Shown here in pieces: positions 1-10,737 of a stretch of DNA of 64,000 nt. The position numbers and the translations under genes were made by a program. Position 1 is the stretch's first letter. Each line of letters begins with the position of its first letter. The stretch comes from Moraxella sp. Its GTDB lineage: Bacteria; Pseudomonadota; Gammaproteobacteria; Pseudomonadales; Moraxellaceae. A model generated the notes under the pieces. It saw only the letters and a list, made by a program, of their open reading frames with translations, was not told the origin of the DNA and ran no database searches. Location of the stretch: assembly GCA_030530785.1 (NCBI GenBank), contig JAUMUJ010000004.1:25494-89493 (forward strand). Reading direction: 5' to 3'.

Positions 1-336
1 ATGACGTGCCACAGACCAAGATTACGTTGCAACTTGGCAACATTAGCAACAGGTGTACTCAACGTGGAGTCCTCCAAAAAGCGTGCGTAAACGCAAAAAA
101 GAGAAAAGGCGTTGGGGTGCTAATACTGTCATCAAACGTACTTTTGGCAGATAAAATCTGTTAGCGGGCGTGTTTGAGATTTGATTAAGCTATCAACTCC
201 GTGAATTTTTTACAAAGCTAAAAAAAAGGCGAATTTTACCCCAAAATTTACCCATTGTCAGCCACTTTTAGATAAAAATATCTCACGTTTAGCAACAATT
301 TTGTAAACTTGTTTAAAATATAGACAAAATTGCTAC
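1..336. other. No assignable gene; left-edge stretch
   Basis: No convincing open frame starts here. On the + strand a short frame from about 59 to a stop near 160 gives a basic tail rich in Lys and Arg ending in a TFGR-like sequence. It could be the 3' end, possibly frameshifted, of a gene entering from the left, but it is too short to name. From about 180 to 336 the sequence is AT-rich, with runs of A and T downstream of the folM stop codon. Confidence 0.3.
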
Positions 337-1092
337 TTAACCGCCCTTTAAGGTTAAACTCCGACCACCGTCCACCGCCAAAATCTGCCCCGTAATGTAA
401 GGAGCGTTCGCCAAAAAAACCACCGCCCGTGCAATGTCATCGGGCATACCGATTTTTTGTAGTGGCACGGAGCTGATAAGTTCGTCTTTGTTGCTGTTTA
501 ATCTGTCTTCTGGAAAGATGTTCACGCCAGGGGAGACACCATTGACCCGCACGTTCGGGGCAAGCTCCAACGCCAGCGACTGCACCATGCCCAAATGTGC
601 CGATTTTGCCATGTTATAAATGGGATAACCAATAAAGGGCTTATCCCGAGCGTGAATGTCAAGCAGGCTGATGATTGCCCCGTGATGTTTAATCAGTTCG
701 TCTTTAAATGCACGGCTTAAAAATAACGGAGCTTTGGCATTGGTTAATAATAAATCGTCCCAATGTTTTTGCCATGTGTCAATGTCATCATCAAGATTGG
801 TTGGATAAAAACTTGATGCATTATGCACCAGCACATCAATCCGTCCAAATAATGTCATGATTTGATGTTTAAAATCTCTAAGAGTGTGTTTATTATTGAC
901 GATGTTTAAATCAGCACAAATACTTTTGGCACTATCAGGGCGAATGGCATTTAACTCATTTGCCAAATCATGAGCGTCCGTTTGGCTGTGATGATAATGA
1001 ATAATCACCCGATGGTCATTATCATGAAAGGCATGGGTAATCGCCCGACCGATACGCTTAGCTCCGCCTGTGATTAGGGCGACTTTTTTCAT
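337..1092 (-). CDS. folM: Pteridine reductase / dihydromonapterin reductase, SDR family
   Basis: Short-chain dehydrogenase/reductase of 251 residues, likely an NADPH-dependent reductase of dihydromonapterin or dihydrofolate in the cytoplasm. The N-terminus has the cofactor-binding glycine motif as TGGAKRIG, the pteridine-reductase variant. The catalytic YxxxK appears as YNMAK near residue 160. The usual catalytic serine is replaced by Asp in LLDIHARDK, as in PTR1/FolM enzymes. The C-terminus has the common [14 protein letters not shown] ending. It overlaps the cca stop by 4 bp (ATGA), so the two are probably translationally coupled. FolM is the best guess; another SDR is possible but less likely given the RIG and Asp features. 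Confidence 0.85.
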   Translation of the reverse strand: MKKVALITGGAKRIGRAITHAFHDNDHRVIIHYHHSQTDAHDLANELNAIRPDSAKSICADLNIVNNKHTLRDFKHQIMTLFGRIDVLVHNASSFYPTNLDDDIDTWQKHWDDLLLTNAKAPLFLSRAFKDELIKHHGAIISLLDIHARDKPFIGYPIYNMAKSAHLGMVQSLALELAPNVRVNGVSPGVNIFPEDRLNSNKDELISSVPLQKIGMPDDIARAVVFLANAPYITGQILAVDGGRSLTLKGG

Positions 1093-2234
1093 GAGATTTC
1101 CTTTTGGCGTGTTAAAAATTCATTAAATTTTAATAAGCGTAATCGTGTCATCTCATCGCCAATTTGTTTGCCTTTTAATGTTTTATCAATATCGCTAATG
1201 TCGACCGATTGATATAGGCTGATGGCATGATAAAAAAACTCACGACTGACGATTTTATCACCCATGACTTCTGATGTATCAATCAAATCAAATAATACGG
1301 TGCCGTCTTTTTGGGATTTGGTGCTTTCTATTAAATAGAGCAGGTCATCAGCATGGATATTTTGATAATTGATGAGTTTGTCAAAATGATTTAAAAATAA
1401 CTGGGCAAATTGGGTGATGAATTTGGGTGTTAATAACCGCTCGCACGTTTTTAATAGTGCCTCTTTATCATTTAAAAAACCATGAGTTAAAATGGCAAAT
1501 TTGATGTGCAATGGCTTATCATCGCTAAGTTTTAATTTATCAAACGTCATTTGATAAATGGTTTTATTTTGCCAAGCGTTATTTAATTCAGGCAACAGAT
1601 GTCTTAAAATGCCCAAATCAAATAACAACTGAAAAAATGCAAAGGCACATGGCTCATTAAGGGCTTTGACGCATTCTGTCCAAATCCGCTCACGGCTTAG
1701 GTGTGAAAGCTCGCCTTGATTGGCAATGGCTTGCATGAGATGGGCGGTGTCGGGGGCAACAGTAAAGCCAAGTTCATAAAAACGAGCATAAAAACGTGCC
1801 ACTCGCAAAACTCGCAATGGGTCTTCGCTAAATGCAGGTGAGACATGGCGTAACAGCTTGTTTTTTAGGTCATTTTGACCACCATGGAGGTCTATGATGC
1901 CCCCTGTGGGTGTGTCATCAAACAGTCCTGCTACGGGCATGGCTAGGGCATTGATGGTCAAATCTCGCCGTGTTAGGTCGTCTTCTGCGCTAACACCGTC
2001 CGTCTGAACGTCAAAGCCTTGATGGCCTGTGCCGTTTTTGCGTTCGGTACGGGCTAGGGCATATTCGGCGTGGGTGTGTGGGTGCAAAAACACAGGAAAA
2101 TCCGCCCCCACTTGGGTAAAACCACAAGCGAGTAAGTCGGCAGGCGTTGCTCCCACCACCATAAAATCTTTGTCTTTCACGGGGCGACCTAACAGCACAT
2201 CACGCACCGCACCGCCCACCAGATATATTTGCAT
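1089..2234 (-). CDS. cca: CCA-adding tRNA nucleotidyltransferase
   Basis: Adds or repairs the 3' CCA end of tRNAs without a nucleic-acid template. The 381-residue protein starts with the class II nucleotidyltransferase signature [21 protein letters not shown], whose DxD metal ligands sit near residues 21-23. It continues with the [11 protein letters not shown] motif and the [12 protein letters not shown] motif of the neck domain. There is no clear C-terminal HD phosphohydrolase domain, and the length fits a short form. It is the first gene of a two-gene operon with folM. Confidence 0.93.
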   Translation of the reverse strand: MQIYLVGGAVRDVLLGRPVKDKDFMVVGATPADLLACGFTQVGADFPVFLHPHTHAEYALARTERKNGTGHQGFDVQTDGVSAEDDLTRRDLTINALAMPVAGLFDDTPTGGIIDLHGGQNDLKNKLLRHVSPAFSEDPLRVLRVARFYARFYELGFTVAPDTAHLMQAIANQGELSHLSRERIWTECVKALNEPCAFAFFQLLFDLGILRHLLPELNNAWQNKTIYQMTFDKLKLSDDKPLHIKFAILTHGFLNDKEALLKTCERLLTPKFITQFAQLFLNHFDKLINYQNIHADDLLYLIESTKSQKDGTVLFDLIDTSEVMGDKIVSREFFYHAISLYQSVDISDIDKTLKGKQIGDEMTRLRLLKFNEFLTRQKEIS

Positions 2235-2276
2235 GGTGCCGTCTCAAAAAATTATCATTGTAGCGTAATTTTAGTC

Positions 2277-2303
2277 ATAAAAAAAGCACCCCAAAGAGTG
2301 CTT
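2277..2303 (-). terminator. Rho-independent terminator of maeB
   Basis: On the - strand an AGCACTC/GGGTGCT stem (one G-T pair) with a TTTG loop is followed by seven T residues, just past the maeB stop. Confidence 0.8.
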
Positions 2304-2319
2304 TTGTTTTTTTGTGGGT

Positions 2320-4599
2320 TTATTTTGCCATACCTTGTGCATCTGACACCACGATGGCGGTCATATTGACGATACGCCGTGCGGTGGCTGATGGGGTCAA
2401 GATGTGAGCAGGTTTGTCCGCACCCAACAAGATAGGACCTAAGGCGGCTGACCCTGTGGCGGTTTTTAGCAAGTTAAAGGCGATGTTGGCACTGTCAAGT
2501 GTTGGTAAAATGAGCAGATTTGCTGAGCCTTTTAGGGTGCTAAATGGGTAGTTATGAGTACGCAGACGTTCATCTAGGGCGATGTCGCCGTGCATTTCGC
2601 CGTCAAATTCAAAGTCCACATTCATCTCAGTTAAGATGTCATGAACTTGACGCATTTTAACGGCGGAAGTACGGTCTGATGTGCCAAAGTTGGAGTGAGA
2701 CAGTAGAGCAACTTTTGGCGTGATACCAAAACGGCGAACCGCTTGGGCGGCTAAGATGGTCATCTCAGCAAGCTCTTCGGCAGACGGGTCTTCGTTGATG
2801 TAGGTGTCAGCGATGAATAAGTTGCGATTTTGCATGAGTACGGCACTCATGGCGTATAGGTTTTTGATGTTGTCGTGTTTGCCGATGACTTGGTTTAGAT
2901 AATTAAGATGTAAATGATAAAAACCAAACGTACCACAAATCATACCGTCAGCATCTCCAAGCTCCACCATCAAAGATGCAATCAATGTGGTTTTACGGCG
3001 AACATCACGGCGAGCAAGCTCTAAACTTACGCCATTTCTTTGATTTTCTTGGTAATAATGGGTGTAGTAGCGTTCGTAATGAGGGTTGTTGTTGGGGTCA
3101 ATGATGGTGATGTTTTCGCCATCAGACAGACGCAAGCCCAAACTTTGGATTTCTTGGCGAATGACATCGGGGCGACCGATGAGAATGGGCGTGGCGATTT
3201 TTTCATCAACCACCACTTGCACCGCACGCAAGACGTTCAAATCTTCGCCTTCTGCATAGACCACTCGTTTGGGGTCTCGTTTTGCCTTGTTAAAGACGGG
3301 TTTCATGGCAAGGGCGGTGTTATAGATGAACTCGGACAGTTTTTGATGGTAGACGTCAAAATCCTCAATGGGTAAGGTTGCCACGCCCGTGTCCATCGCT
3401 GCTTTGGCAACGGCAGGAGCGATTTGTAAAATCAAATTTGGTTCAAGCGGACCGGGAATGAGATAGTCTTTGCCAAAGGTTTTGGATTGACCATCGCCAT
3501 CAAGCTCGGAGGACTCATGGTGAGCCATTTCAGCGATGGCGTGGACGCAGGCAAGTTTCATCTCTTCATTGACAATGGTCGCCCCAACGTCCAACGCTCC
3601 ACGAAAGATGTAAGGGAAACACAGGGCGTTATTGACTTGATTGGGATAATCAGAGCGACCTGTCGCCATGATGACATCATCACGCACGGCATGGGCAAGC
3701 TCTGGCATAATCTCTGGGGTGGGGTTAGCTAGGGCAAAGATGATGGGGTCTTTTGCCATGCTACGCACCATCTCTTGGGTAACAATGCCAGGTCCTGATA
3801 AGCCTAAAAACACATCCGCTCCAACCATCACTTCTGCCAATGTGGTCTTATCGGTATCACGAGCAAAGCTGGCTTTGGATTCGTCTAGGTTGTCTCGCTT
3901 AGTGCTAATCACGCCCTTAGAGTCCACCACATAGATGTTTTCTTTGCGTACGCCAAGTGCGACAGCTAAGTTTAGACAACTGATGGCGGCAGCTCCTGCC
4001 CCAGAGCAGACAAGGGTGATATCAGCGATGTTTTTGCCGTTGAGTTTTAGGGCGTTTAAAAGGGCAGCAGCAGAGATAATCGCTGTGCCGTGCTGGTCGT
4101 CATGAAAGACGGGGATATTCATGCGTTTTCTAAGTTCACGCTCAATATAAAAACACTCGGGGGCTTTGATGTCTTCTAGGTTAATCCCACCAAAGGTCGG
4201 CTCTAAACTTGCTACTGTTTCAATGAACTTATCGGGGTCATGTTCGCTCACTTCAATGTCAAACACGTCAATGCCAGCGAATTTTTTAAATAACACGCCC
4301 TTACCTTCCATGACGGGCTTGGATGCTAATGCACCGATGTTACCCAGTCCAAGTACGGCTGTGCCATTGGTAATGACCCCCACAAGGTTGGAGCGGGCGG
4401 TGTACTTGGAAGCGAGCATGGGGTTTTTTTCAATTTCAAGACAAGGCACTGCCACGCCCGGTGAGTAGGCTAGGGCAAGGTCTCGTTGGTTGGCGATTTG
4501 CTTGGTGGGGGTAACGGAGATTTTGCCAGGACGGGGGTGTTCATGGTAGTGCAGGGCGTTTTGTTCAAACTGCTGTTGTTCGGAAGTTTTTTCGGACAT
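2320..4599 (-). CDS. maeB: NADP-dependent malic enzyme with C-terminal phosphotransacetylase-like domain
   Basis: Oxidatively decarboxylates malate to pyruvate, producing NADPH. The 759-residue two-domain length is typical of bacterial MaeB. The N-terminal malic domain shows [31 protein letters not shown] and the FHDDQHGTA metal/substrate motif. The NAD(P)-binding domain follows with [12 protein letters not shown]. From about residue 430 the protein resembles phosphate acetyltransferase ([37 protein letters not shown]), a domain regarded as regulatory in this family. The start is preceded by an AGGAAC ribosome site, and the gene is monocistronic with its own terminator. Confidence 0.95.
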   Translation of the reverse strand: MSEKTSEQQQFEQNALHYHEHPRPGKISVTPTKQIANQRDLALAYSPGVAVPCLEIEKNPMLASKYTARSNLVGVITNGTAVLGLGNIGALASKPVMEGKGVLFKKFAGIDVFDIEVSEHDPDKFIETVASLEPTFGGINLEDIKAPECFYIERELRKRMNIPVFHDDQHGTAIISAAALLNALKLNGKNIADITLVCSGAGAAAISCLNLAVALGVRKENIYVVDSKGVISTKRDNLDESKASFARDTDKTTLAEVMVGADVFLGLSGPGIVTQEMVRSMAKDPIIFALANPTPEIMPELAHAVRDDVIMATGRSDYPNQVNNALCFPYIFRGALDVGATIVNEEMKLACVHAIAEMAHHESSELDGDGQSKTFGKDYLIPGPLEPNLILQIAPAVAKAAMDTGVATLPIEDFDVYHQKLSEFIYNTALAMKPVFNKAKRDPKRVVYAEGEDLNVLRAVQVVVDEKIATPILIGRPDVIRQEIQSLGLRLSDGENITIIDPNNNPHYERYYTHYYQENQRNGVSLELARRDVRRKTTLIASLMVELGDADGMICGTFGFYHLHLNYLNQVIGKHDNIKNLYAMSAVLMQNRNLFIADTYINEDPSAEELAEMTILAAQAVRRFGITPKVALLSHSNFGTSDRTSAVKMRQVHDILTEMNVDFEFDGEMHGDIALDERLRTHNYPFSTLKGSANLLILPTLDSANIAFNLLKTATGSAALGPILLGADKPAHILTPSATARRIVNMTAIVVSDAQGMAK

Positions 4600-4788
4600 G
4601 GGTTGTTCCTAGTTTCAAGGGTAATTAGCGGTGCTATTTTAGCATGATTTTGGGGGTGGTGCTAGGGTTTGTTGGGTGGCGATGTTGGGTTGTTTTTGGC
4701 GTCTGTTGTTAAGACGAGCTAATCAATCCTGCCTAATGATTGTCGCAGGATAAGGGAGTAGGTTGTCTGATTAAGCGACTTTTGTTAT
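4600..4788. other. Intergenic region at the leader-distal end of the CRISPR array
   Basis: This stretch separates the maeB start from the oldest end of the array. It should contain the leftward maeB promoter. I see no cas gene, insertion sequence or tRNA here. Confidence 0.4.
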
Positions 4789-7700
4789 TTTCTAAGTTAT
4801 CTATGCGATAAGGAACGCAGGAGGTGTGCTGGTATCAGCCCTTATCCTATTTCTAAGTTATCTATGCGATAAGGAACTGGAACGCAAATTATTTCCGTAT
4901 TAACGGATATTTCTAAGTTATCTATGCGATAAGGAACGACATACAGCCCCCATTCTGAAATTACCAGCATTTTCTAAGTTATCTATGCGATAAGGAACTT
5001 CATCAGAGCTTACAAAAATGCTATTTCAATTTTCTAAGTTATCTATGCGATAAGGAACTATGTCTTGCTTTATACTCAAAAGTGAGTGTTTTTTCTAAGT
5101 TATCTATGCGATAAGGAACATTACCCAAGACCCCGCACTTTTAAATAAATGTTTCTAAGTTATCTATGCGATAAGGAACAGCTTAGCCAATGAAACCAAA
5201 CAGCACTATGTTTTCTAAGTTATCTATGCGATAAGGAACGACCCCACAGATGCCCCATCGGGGGGCTTTATTTTCTAAGTTATCTATGCGATAAGGAACT
5301 TAAGGCATTCGCCCCAAATACGCACCCAATCTTTCTAAGTTATCTATGCGATAAGGAACTTGAAAAAATCACAGATGGCAAATTCAAAGCTATTTCTAAG
5401 TTATCTATGCGATAAGGAACACTATGCCTTTTTTAGTTGGATTATTGACGTGTTTCTAAGTTATCTATGCGATAAGGAACTTTATGCGATTGAAGCTGAC
5501 GCTTTGTCATGCTTTCTAAGTTATCTATGCGATAAGGAACACTCACAAATGATTGTTGCCCAATCACAAAACTTTCTAAGTTATCTATGCGATAAGGAAC
5601 TTTGTGAAGTGGCAACCTGCCATTTTTGTGAATTTCTAAGTTATCTATGCGATAAGGAACAATAAGCGGTATTTTGGCACGCCTTGTGAATTTTTCTAAG
5701 TTATCTATGCGATAAGGAACGCAATACCATCTTGGCGGAACGTGGCGACAATTTTCTAAGTTATCTATGCGATAAGGAACAAAATCCTTAAATGACAAAG
5801 ACCCCCACCTTTTTTCTAAGTTATCTATGCGATAAGGAACATATGCCCAAAAATTTGCCCACATTGGCAGATTTTCTAAGTTATCTATGCGATAAGGAAC
5901 TTCATCTGCCGATGGTGCAACAAAAGTTCAATTTTCTAAGTTATCTATGCGATAAGGAACTTGATTGATGAGCCTTTTTTTGATGTCATCACTTTCTAAG
6001 TTATCTATGCGATAAGGAACCCAAGATGGTATTGCTCTAAAAAATCGCTATTTTTCTAAGTTATCTATGCGATAAGGAACAAAAAGGAATACAAAGCACT
6101 GGTTGATAAATTTTTCTAAGTTATCTATGCGATAAGGAACGTATCACAAGGTACACAGCACCATGCAAGACATTTCTAAGTTATCTATGCGATAAGGAAC
6201 GGTTACATGCTTATGATTACCACAAGGGGCAATTTCTAAGTTATCTATGCGATAAGGAACGAGCAGTAAAGCCTTTGTTCATAGCAGTTATATTTCTAAG
6301 TTATCTATGCGATAAGGAACTGTGTGGGGTACTGCTCTTTGAGACGGTCATATTTCTAAGTTATCTATGCGATAAGGAACGAGACGATGTAGAACTCACA
6401 GACGAGCAAATGTTTCTAAGTTATCTATGCGATAAGGAACAGCGGTGTGCATGGTGTTGAGTGTCTCTCGTATTTCTAAGTTATCTATGCGATAAGGAAC
6501 CCATAGATTTCTCTTTCCTCGCTGACCAAATATTTCTAAGTTATCTATGCGATAAGGAGCAGCCAACCGTCTTGCAGTCCCTACAAAATGATTTTCTAAG
6601 TTATCTATGCGATAAGGAGCAGGATAAAAAATGGCTAGAATGGCTAAAAAATTTTCTAAGTTATCTATGCGATAAGGAGCAACTCGTTGATAGACATCTT
6701 ATATGCCCCAACTTTCTAAGTTATCTATGCGATAAGGAGCTTTTGCAAGGGTATCAGGTGCGTCAGGATACATTTCTAAGTTATCTATGCGATAAGGAGC
6801 TTGGCGATAGGCTCGTGCCAGTAGTCGTGGTGTTTCTAAGTTATCTATGCGATAAGGAGCATTTGCCCAGTGATGGGGTTTTGCACATTGATTTTTCTAA
6901 GTTATCTATGCGATAAGGAGCGGCTTGCTTATGTCAAAAAGTATGCCAACTATTTTTCTAAGTTATCTATGCGATAAGGAGCGCGGAGGCTATTGAAGTA
7001 CTAGGGCTTGCCTATTTTCTAAGTTATCTATGCGATAAGGAGCGAATACCCATGTTGGGGCTTTGACCCCTACATTTTCTAAGTTATCTATGCGATAAGG
7101 AGCTATAATACACAAAGATTACTTGCGGAATGATTTTTCTAAGTTATCTATGCGATAAGGAGCAATACCTAGCCATTGATATAGCTAATCAATATTTTCT
7201 AAGTTATCTATGCGATAAGGAGCCTGCTCATCTAAGGTTAAATCAACAAAGTTAGTTTCTAAGTTATCTATGCGATAAGGAGCCAGTCCATGCCCCCCAA
7301 ACGACCGACCGAAGCTTTCTAAGTTATCTATGCGATAAGGAGCTGCACAGGCTAGATTACGCTCATAAAATAGGTTTTCTAAGTTATCTATGCGATAAGG
7401 AGCGGCTACACGCTTATGATTACCACAAGGGGCAATTTCTAAGTTATCTATGCGATAAGGAGCTCATTGTGCAAGCGGACGATGTCTCGCTCGTTTTTCT
7501 AAGTTATCTATGCGATAAGGAGCAAGATGTCATGAGCGTAAACTTTAATCATTGCTTTCTAAGTTATCTATGCGATAAGGAGCGTGTGGAGGCGTTGTGA
7601 TGCAACGGCTGGCAATTTCTAAGTTATCTATGCGATAAGGAGCAATACACTTATAAACAATCAACCGAACCAAGATTTCTAAGTTATCTATGCGATAAGG

Positions 7701-7883
7701 AGCGCCATTTCGTGCAAAACCGAAGGTGGTTTTTTTTTCTAAGTTATCTATGCGATAAGGAGCAAAAGATGTGTTCATAACAATAACCTCTTTTTTTTCT
7801 AAGTTATCTATGCGATAAGGAGCTCTCCGACGATAAAATCGTCATACAGTTACATTTTCTAAGTTATCTATGCGATAAGGAGC
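4789..7883 (-). CRISPR. Type I-F CRISPR array, 52 repeats and 51 spacers
   Basis: The 28-bp repeats are regularly spaced with 44 spacers of 32 bp and 7 of 33 bp. Read from the leader the repeat is GTTCC-TTATC-GCATA-GATAA-CTTAGAAA, with a TTATC/GATAA stem and the 8-nt handle CTTAGAAA expected for Cas6f processing. The leader is on the right, so the array is transcribed leftwards, away from the cas genes. Repeats 1-29 (4789-6532 side) read GTTCC and repeats 30-52 (from 6533 to the leader) read GCTCC. Two spacers (6201-6232 and 7404-7435) are near-identical. The spacers near 7584 and 7764 contain ribosome-site-plus-ATG gene starts, which fits phage coding DNA as the source. By eye I found no spacer matching the prophage in this window; that check was not exhaustive. 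Confidence 0.99.
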
Positions 7884-8060
7884 TAGAATTATACAACATA
7901 AAACCCACTTATGGCAAGGCTTAAAGCCATATTTTGGGCATTTACCCAATGTTTTTTTGCCTATTTATAAGTAGTTGATTATTATCAAGTTTTTAAGTAG
8001 TCAAAAAATAAAGGGTATAAACCTTTATCATACCCCTTATTTTAGCACAACCAATCCCAA
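7884..8060 (-). promoter_or_regulatory. CRISPR leader with array promoter
   Basis: This AT-rich region lies between cas6f and the newest repeat. On the - strand a sigma70-like promoter is visible: TTGCCA (7912-7917), an 18-bp spacer and a perfect TATAAT (7888-7893). It would start transcription at about the first repeat. The proximal 56 bp (7884-7939) is duplicated, with 52/56 identity, in front of the prophage mini-array at 58406-58461. An IHF consensus lies further out at 7968-7980. Confidence 0.85.
7968..7980 (-). promoter_or_regulatory. IHF binding site in the CRISPR leader
   Basis: On the - strand AATCAACTACTTA fits the IHF consensus WATCAANNNNTTR exactly, 84 bp upstream of the first repeat. 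In type I-E and I-F systems IHF bends the leader so that Cas1-Cas2/3 integrates new spacers at the leader-proximal repeat, so this site is likely part of the adaptation machinery. It lies outside the leader segment copied into the prophage. Confidence 0.65.
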
Positions 8061-8678
8061 TCACCAATGCGGAACGGTTGCCTTATCAGTAATCACTCCG
8101 CCTTGATTGTGCATACCATAGACGGTAAACTCGCCGTCCACCGCCTTATCCACGACCGTTTGTTTGACATAGAGCCGATACGGCACTTGATTGGTTTGGC
8201 TAAACAGCTCAATAAACGGATACGCCTTTGGCTGTTTTTTGTACGCCAAACAATGCTCCAACGCCTGCTCCACCGTCAAATTTTTAAATTCGGCAAATCG
8301 CTTAACTTGTTTTTGCAAATCCGCTCGCTGTTGGCGTTCCACCACCACATAGCCTGTCGCACGCTCGCCCACATCCGCCATCGCTTTGATATGCACATAG
8401 TCGGTCAAGCGGTCAAGCCATTTGGCAAGGTCTAGCTTTTCAAGCTCATCACGGCTTGGGGCAAATATCCGCAAGCGACCGCCTAGCGTGGCAAACGTTT
8501 TACCATCTCGCTCCACATAGCGATAATTGGGGAATGCCACGCCAATGGTACGAATACCATGCGTATTTGCCACGTCCGCTAGGGCGATATGAAGCTGGTT
8601 GTACAGCTTGCTCCATATCGCATAGGGTGGTATGTCATCGTTTGGGATTAGGGTAATCTCTTGGTAGACCATACTCAT
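8061..8678 (-). CDS. cas6f: Cas6f (Csy4) CRISPR RNA endoribonuclease
   Basis: Cleaves the pre-crRNA at the 3' base of each repeat hairpin and stays bound to the 3' end of the crRNA in the Csy complex. The 205-residue protein resembles the Pseudomonas enzyme at several points: the catalytic-type His in QLHIAL near residue 30, IGVAFPNY, RLRIFA, and a C-terminal YGM...GG segment. It overlaps csy3 by 4 bp. An in-frame ATG two codons in has the better ribosome site (AAGGA), so the true start may be 8672. It is the last gene of the csy1-csy2-csy3-cas6f operon and directly borders the leader. Confidence 0.95.
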   Translation of the reverse strand: MSMVYQEITLIPNDDIPPYAIWSKLYNQLHIALADVANTHGIRTIGVAFPNYRYVERDGKTFATLGGRLRIFAPSRDELEKLDLAKWLDRLTDYVHIKAMADVGERATGYVVVERQQRADLQKQVKRFAEFKNLTVEQALEHCLAYKKQPKAYPFIELFSQTNQVPYRLYVKQTVVDKAVDGEFTVYGMHNQGGVITDKATVPHW

Positions 8679-9667
8679 TCCTTACCGCTTTCGCCAAATA
8701 CACCACCACGAATTAGCACGCCCATGACGTAGTGTTGCTCATTTTCACTTGGGATTTTGCCGTCTTTAATCCAACCATCAAACAAGCTATAAAAGTCCTG
8801 CTTTTCTTTGGGCTGACGAAACGCCGTGCCAAGCGTTGTGACTGCTCCATAAGGCTCGACTGCAACAGGAAACTGGGCATCTGGATACCAATCATCAATC
8901 GTACGAATAGCATTGCTGATCTTTTGTGAGTGCATACCTGCATGGTTTTGACTGATGTTGCCCACACGATAAAGCACTTTGCTTTTTTTGCTGCCTGTAT
9001 CCAAAATCAGCTCTTGGGACGGATACACTTCTTGTCCAAACCCGACTTTGGCATGAGCTTCTACCGTCAAAATGGTAAATTTATCGCCCATAAGCCCGCC
9101 TTTTATCCAGCCTGCCAAGCGAGCCAGTTTGTCATCTTGATAGTCAAAACTATTAAGTGATAATTCACGAGCGTTGGCAAATTCTATCAGCTCATCGCCA
9201 AATGTTACTACCACCGACACCGACTCTGCCCCCATGCGGTTTCGCCACAAAAAGCGAGCGTTGGCGATGTTGTAGGCGTAGCGTCTGGCGAGCTCATCAA
9301 ACCCATGTTCGCCCTTGTAGGTTTGCACCACGTCAAGTAGGGCGTTTTGGTAGGCCGGCTCGTTACAGACGTTGGCTTTACCGTCAAAGGGTAGCACCTT
9401 GACCGTAAAGCGAGTGATGAGCGTGTCGCACGATTCATCTAAAAAACTTGCGTCCACGGTTTGCAAATTTGCCTTTTGGATTTCAGCGTCTAGCTTGGTA
9501 GGGTCACTGGCAATGGCGTTTTTTAGGCGGTTGCTGATTGTGCCACGCACGGACTTTTCTTGGACGAGTACGGGCATTTTGTCTTTGCCGTTGGTTTGCC
9601 AAAAGGTGGCATCCGAGATGTCAAGCTTGCGTTCAAAAGCAAGTACGGAGGGGGTTTTTAGGGTCAT
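8675..9667 (-). CDS. csy3: Csy3 (Cas7f), crRNA backbone subunit
   Basis: Forms the six-subunit backbone of the type I-F surveillance complex along the crRNA spacer. The protein has 330 residues when started at the ATG at 9667, which has a well-placed AAGGAA site and begins MTLKTPSVLAFERKLD, typical of the family. The frame stays open upstream to 9718, but that start has no clear ribosome site. Family-like segments include RYAYNIANARFLWRNR and EVYPSQEL. The 143-bp gap to csy2 is the only sizeable gap among the effector genes; it may simply be an untranslated spacer that sets Csy3 dosage. Confidence 0.95.
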   Translation of the reverse strand: MTLKTPSVLAFERKLDISDATFWQTNGKDKMPVLVQEKSVRGTISNRLKNAIASDPTKLDAEIQKANLQTVDASFLDESCDTLITRFTVKVLPFDGKANVCNEPAYQNALLDVVQTYKGEHGFDELARRYAYNIANARFLWRNRMGAESVSVVVTFGDELIEFANARELSLNSFDYQDDKLARLAGWIKGGLMGDKFTILTVEAHAKVGFGQEVYPSQELILDTGSKKSKVLYRVGNISQNHAGMHSQKISNAIRTIDDWYPDAQFPVAVEPYGAVTTLGTAFRQPKEKQDFYSLFDGWIKDGKIPSENEQHYVMGVLIRGGVFGESGKE

Positions 9668-9810
9668 GATAATTTCCTTCAATTGGGTTGATAAAGTTGG
9701 TAAAATTTGATAATGCATGGTAAAAATAACACTTAAAAATCAATCATTTATTTGGGGTAAATTGTCGTTTGTCCCACAAATCCAATCGGCATGATTGTGT
9801 TATATTTAAA

Positions 9811-10737
9811 TCATAAATGTTTAATCACATATAAATCACAAGACTCATCATAATCGCCATACCACAACACTGAATTTAAGTCATCTATGCGGTTGGCGAA
9901 TTGCCACTTGCCCAGCGAATACACCGCTTCCACAAACTGGGTGGGGTACTCGTCCGAGCGAGCGTGGTTCATTTGCCCCTTGTCGTATTTGTCCGAGATG
10001 CCGACAAAGCCCACAGGCATAGGCACAAGCCAGCCACGCTGTTTTTTGACCGAATGGGTTATCCAGTCAGAGTGCGTGTCTGTGGGCGGTGTGTGGTGCA
10101 GCACCGCCGTTTCAATAAGAGCGTCTAGGGCGGTGGCTTTGGGATTTTGTTCTTGTAATTCTTGGGTAATATCATCAAGCTCATCATGGGCGGATGTGAT
10201 GATAAAGGCAGGACAAAGGCGAGATTTTTGCTCATTAAGGTCGTCTTTTTTGACAAAATGCACGCCATTCATGCCCGTTACGCTACCGCCTGCCCAGCGT
10301 TGGGATAGGGCAAATTCCTGCACGTTTTGGGTAAGTTTGATGGTCTCATCTTCGGTCAAATCCTGCACGCTATCTCTGTACACGCCGATGAGTAAAGAGA
10401 CGGTGATATGACAACGACCTTCTTCAATGATTGGGGCGGTTTTACCTGATTTTAAAATGGGGTTACGAGTTTGGGCAAAGGTTTTGTCCTTGTAGCCTTC
10501 TTGGTGGGTGTGTACTTGGCAATCAAAACATGCCACCAGTACCCCGTCCAAGCGAATGTTTTTAAAACCTGCAAGATTTGATACTTTACGGCTTAGATTG
10601 TGGGTTGCCCCAATAAACCCTGTTAAGGCAGGAAAGCCATAGGTCAAAGGAGCAGAGACGGCATTGGCGTTAATGATTTTGACACGATCAAGGCGAACAT
10701 AGCCGACCAGTGAGTGATGTGGGTAAATAAAACTCAT
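9811..10737 (-). CDS. csy2: Csy2 (Cas5f), effector subunit at the crRNA 5' handle
   Basis: Binds the 8-nt 5' handle with Csy1 in the type I-F complex. The 308-residue protein shows the family-like segments LTYGFPALTGFIGATHNL near residue 35, GRCHITVSLL, LSQRWAGGSV and a C-terminal region ending RIDDLNSVLW. It overlaps csy1 by 4 bp, so the pair is probably co-translated. Nothing looks truncated. Confidence 0.94.
   Translation of the reverse strand: MSFIYPHHSLVGYVRLDRVKIINANAVSAPLTYGFPALTGFIGATHNLSRKVSNLAGFKNIRLDGVLVACFDCQVHTHQEGYKDKTFAQTRNPILKSGKTAPIIEEGRCHITVSLLIGVYRDSVQDLTEDETIKLTQNVQEFALSQRWAGGSVTGMNGVHFVKKDDLNEQKSRLCPAFIITSAHDELDDITQELQEQNPKATALDALIETAVLHHTPPTDTHSDWITHSVKKQRGWLVPMPVGFVGISDKYDKGQMNHARSDEYPTQFVEAVYSLGKWQFANRIDDLNSVLWYGDYDESCDLYVIKHL

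Noticed and set aside
5360-6916. Long open frames across the CRISPR array on both strands with repeated FLSYLCDKE or VPYRIDNLE units.
   Set aside because: They are translations of the 60-bp repeat-spacer period and have no ribosome sites.
4789-7883. Self-targeting of the resident prophage by host spacers.
   Set aside because: No match seen by eye between the 51 spacers and the prophage part in the window; a proper search including the rest of the prophage is needed before excluding it.
9873-9895. A 15-nt stretch in the csy2 coding sequence matches the CRISPR repeat core at 14 positions and is identical to part of pseudo-repeat 2.
   Set aside because: It codes for a family-like RIDDLNSVLW segment and lacks the pairing half of the stem and the handle, so no Cas6f hairpin forms. 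Most likely chance.
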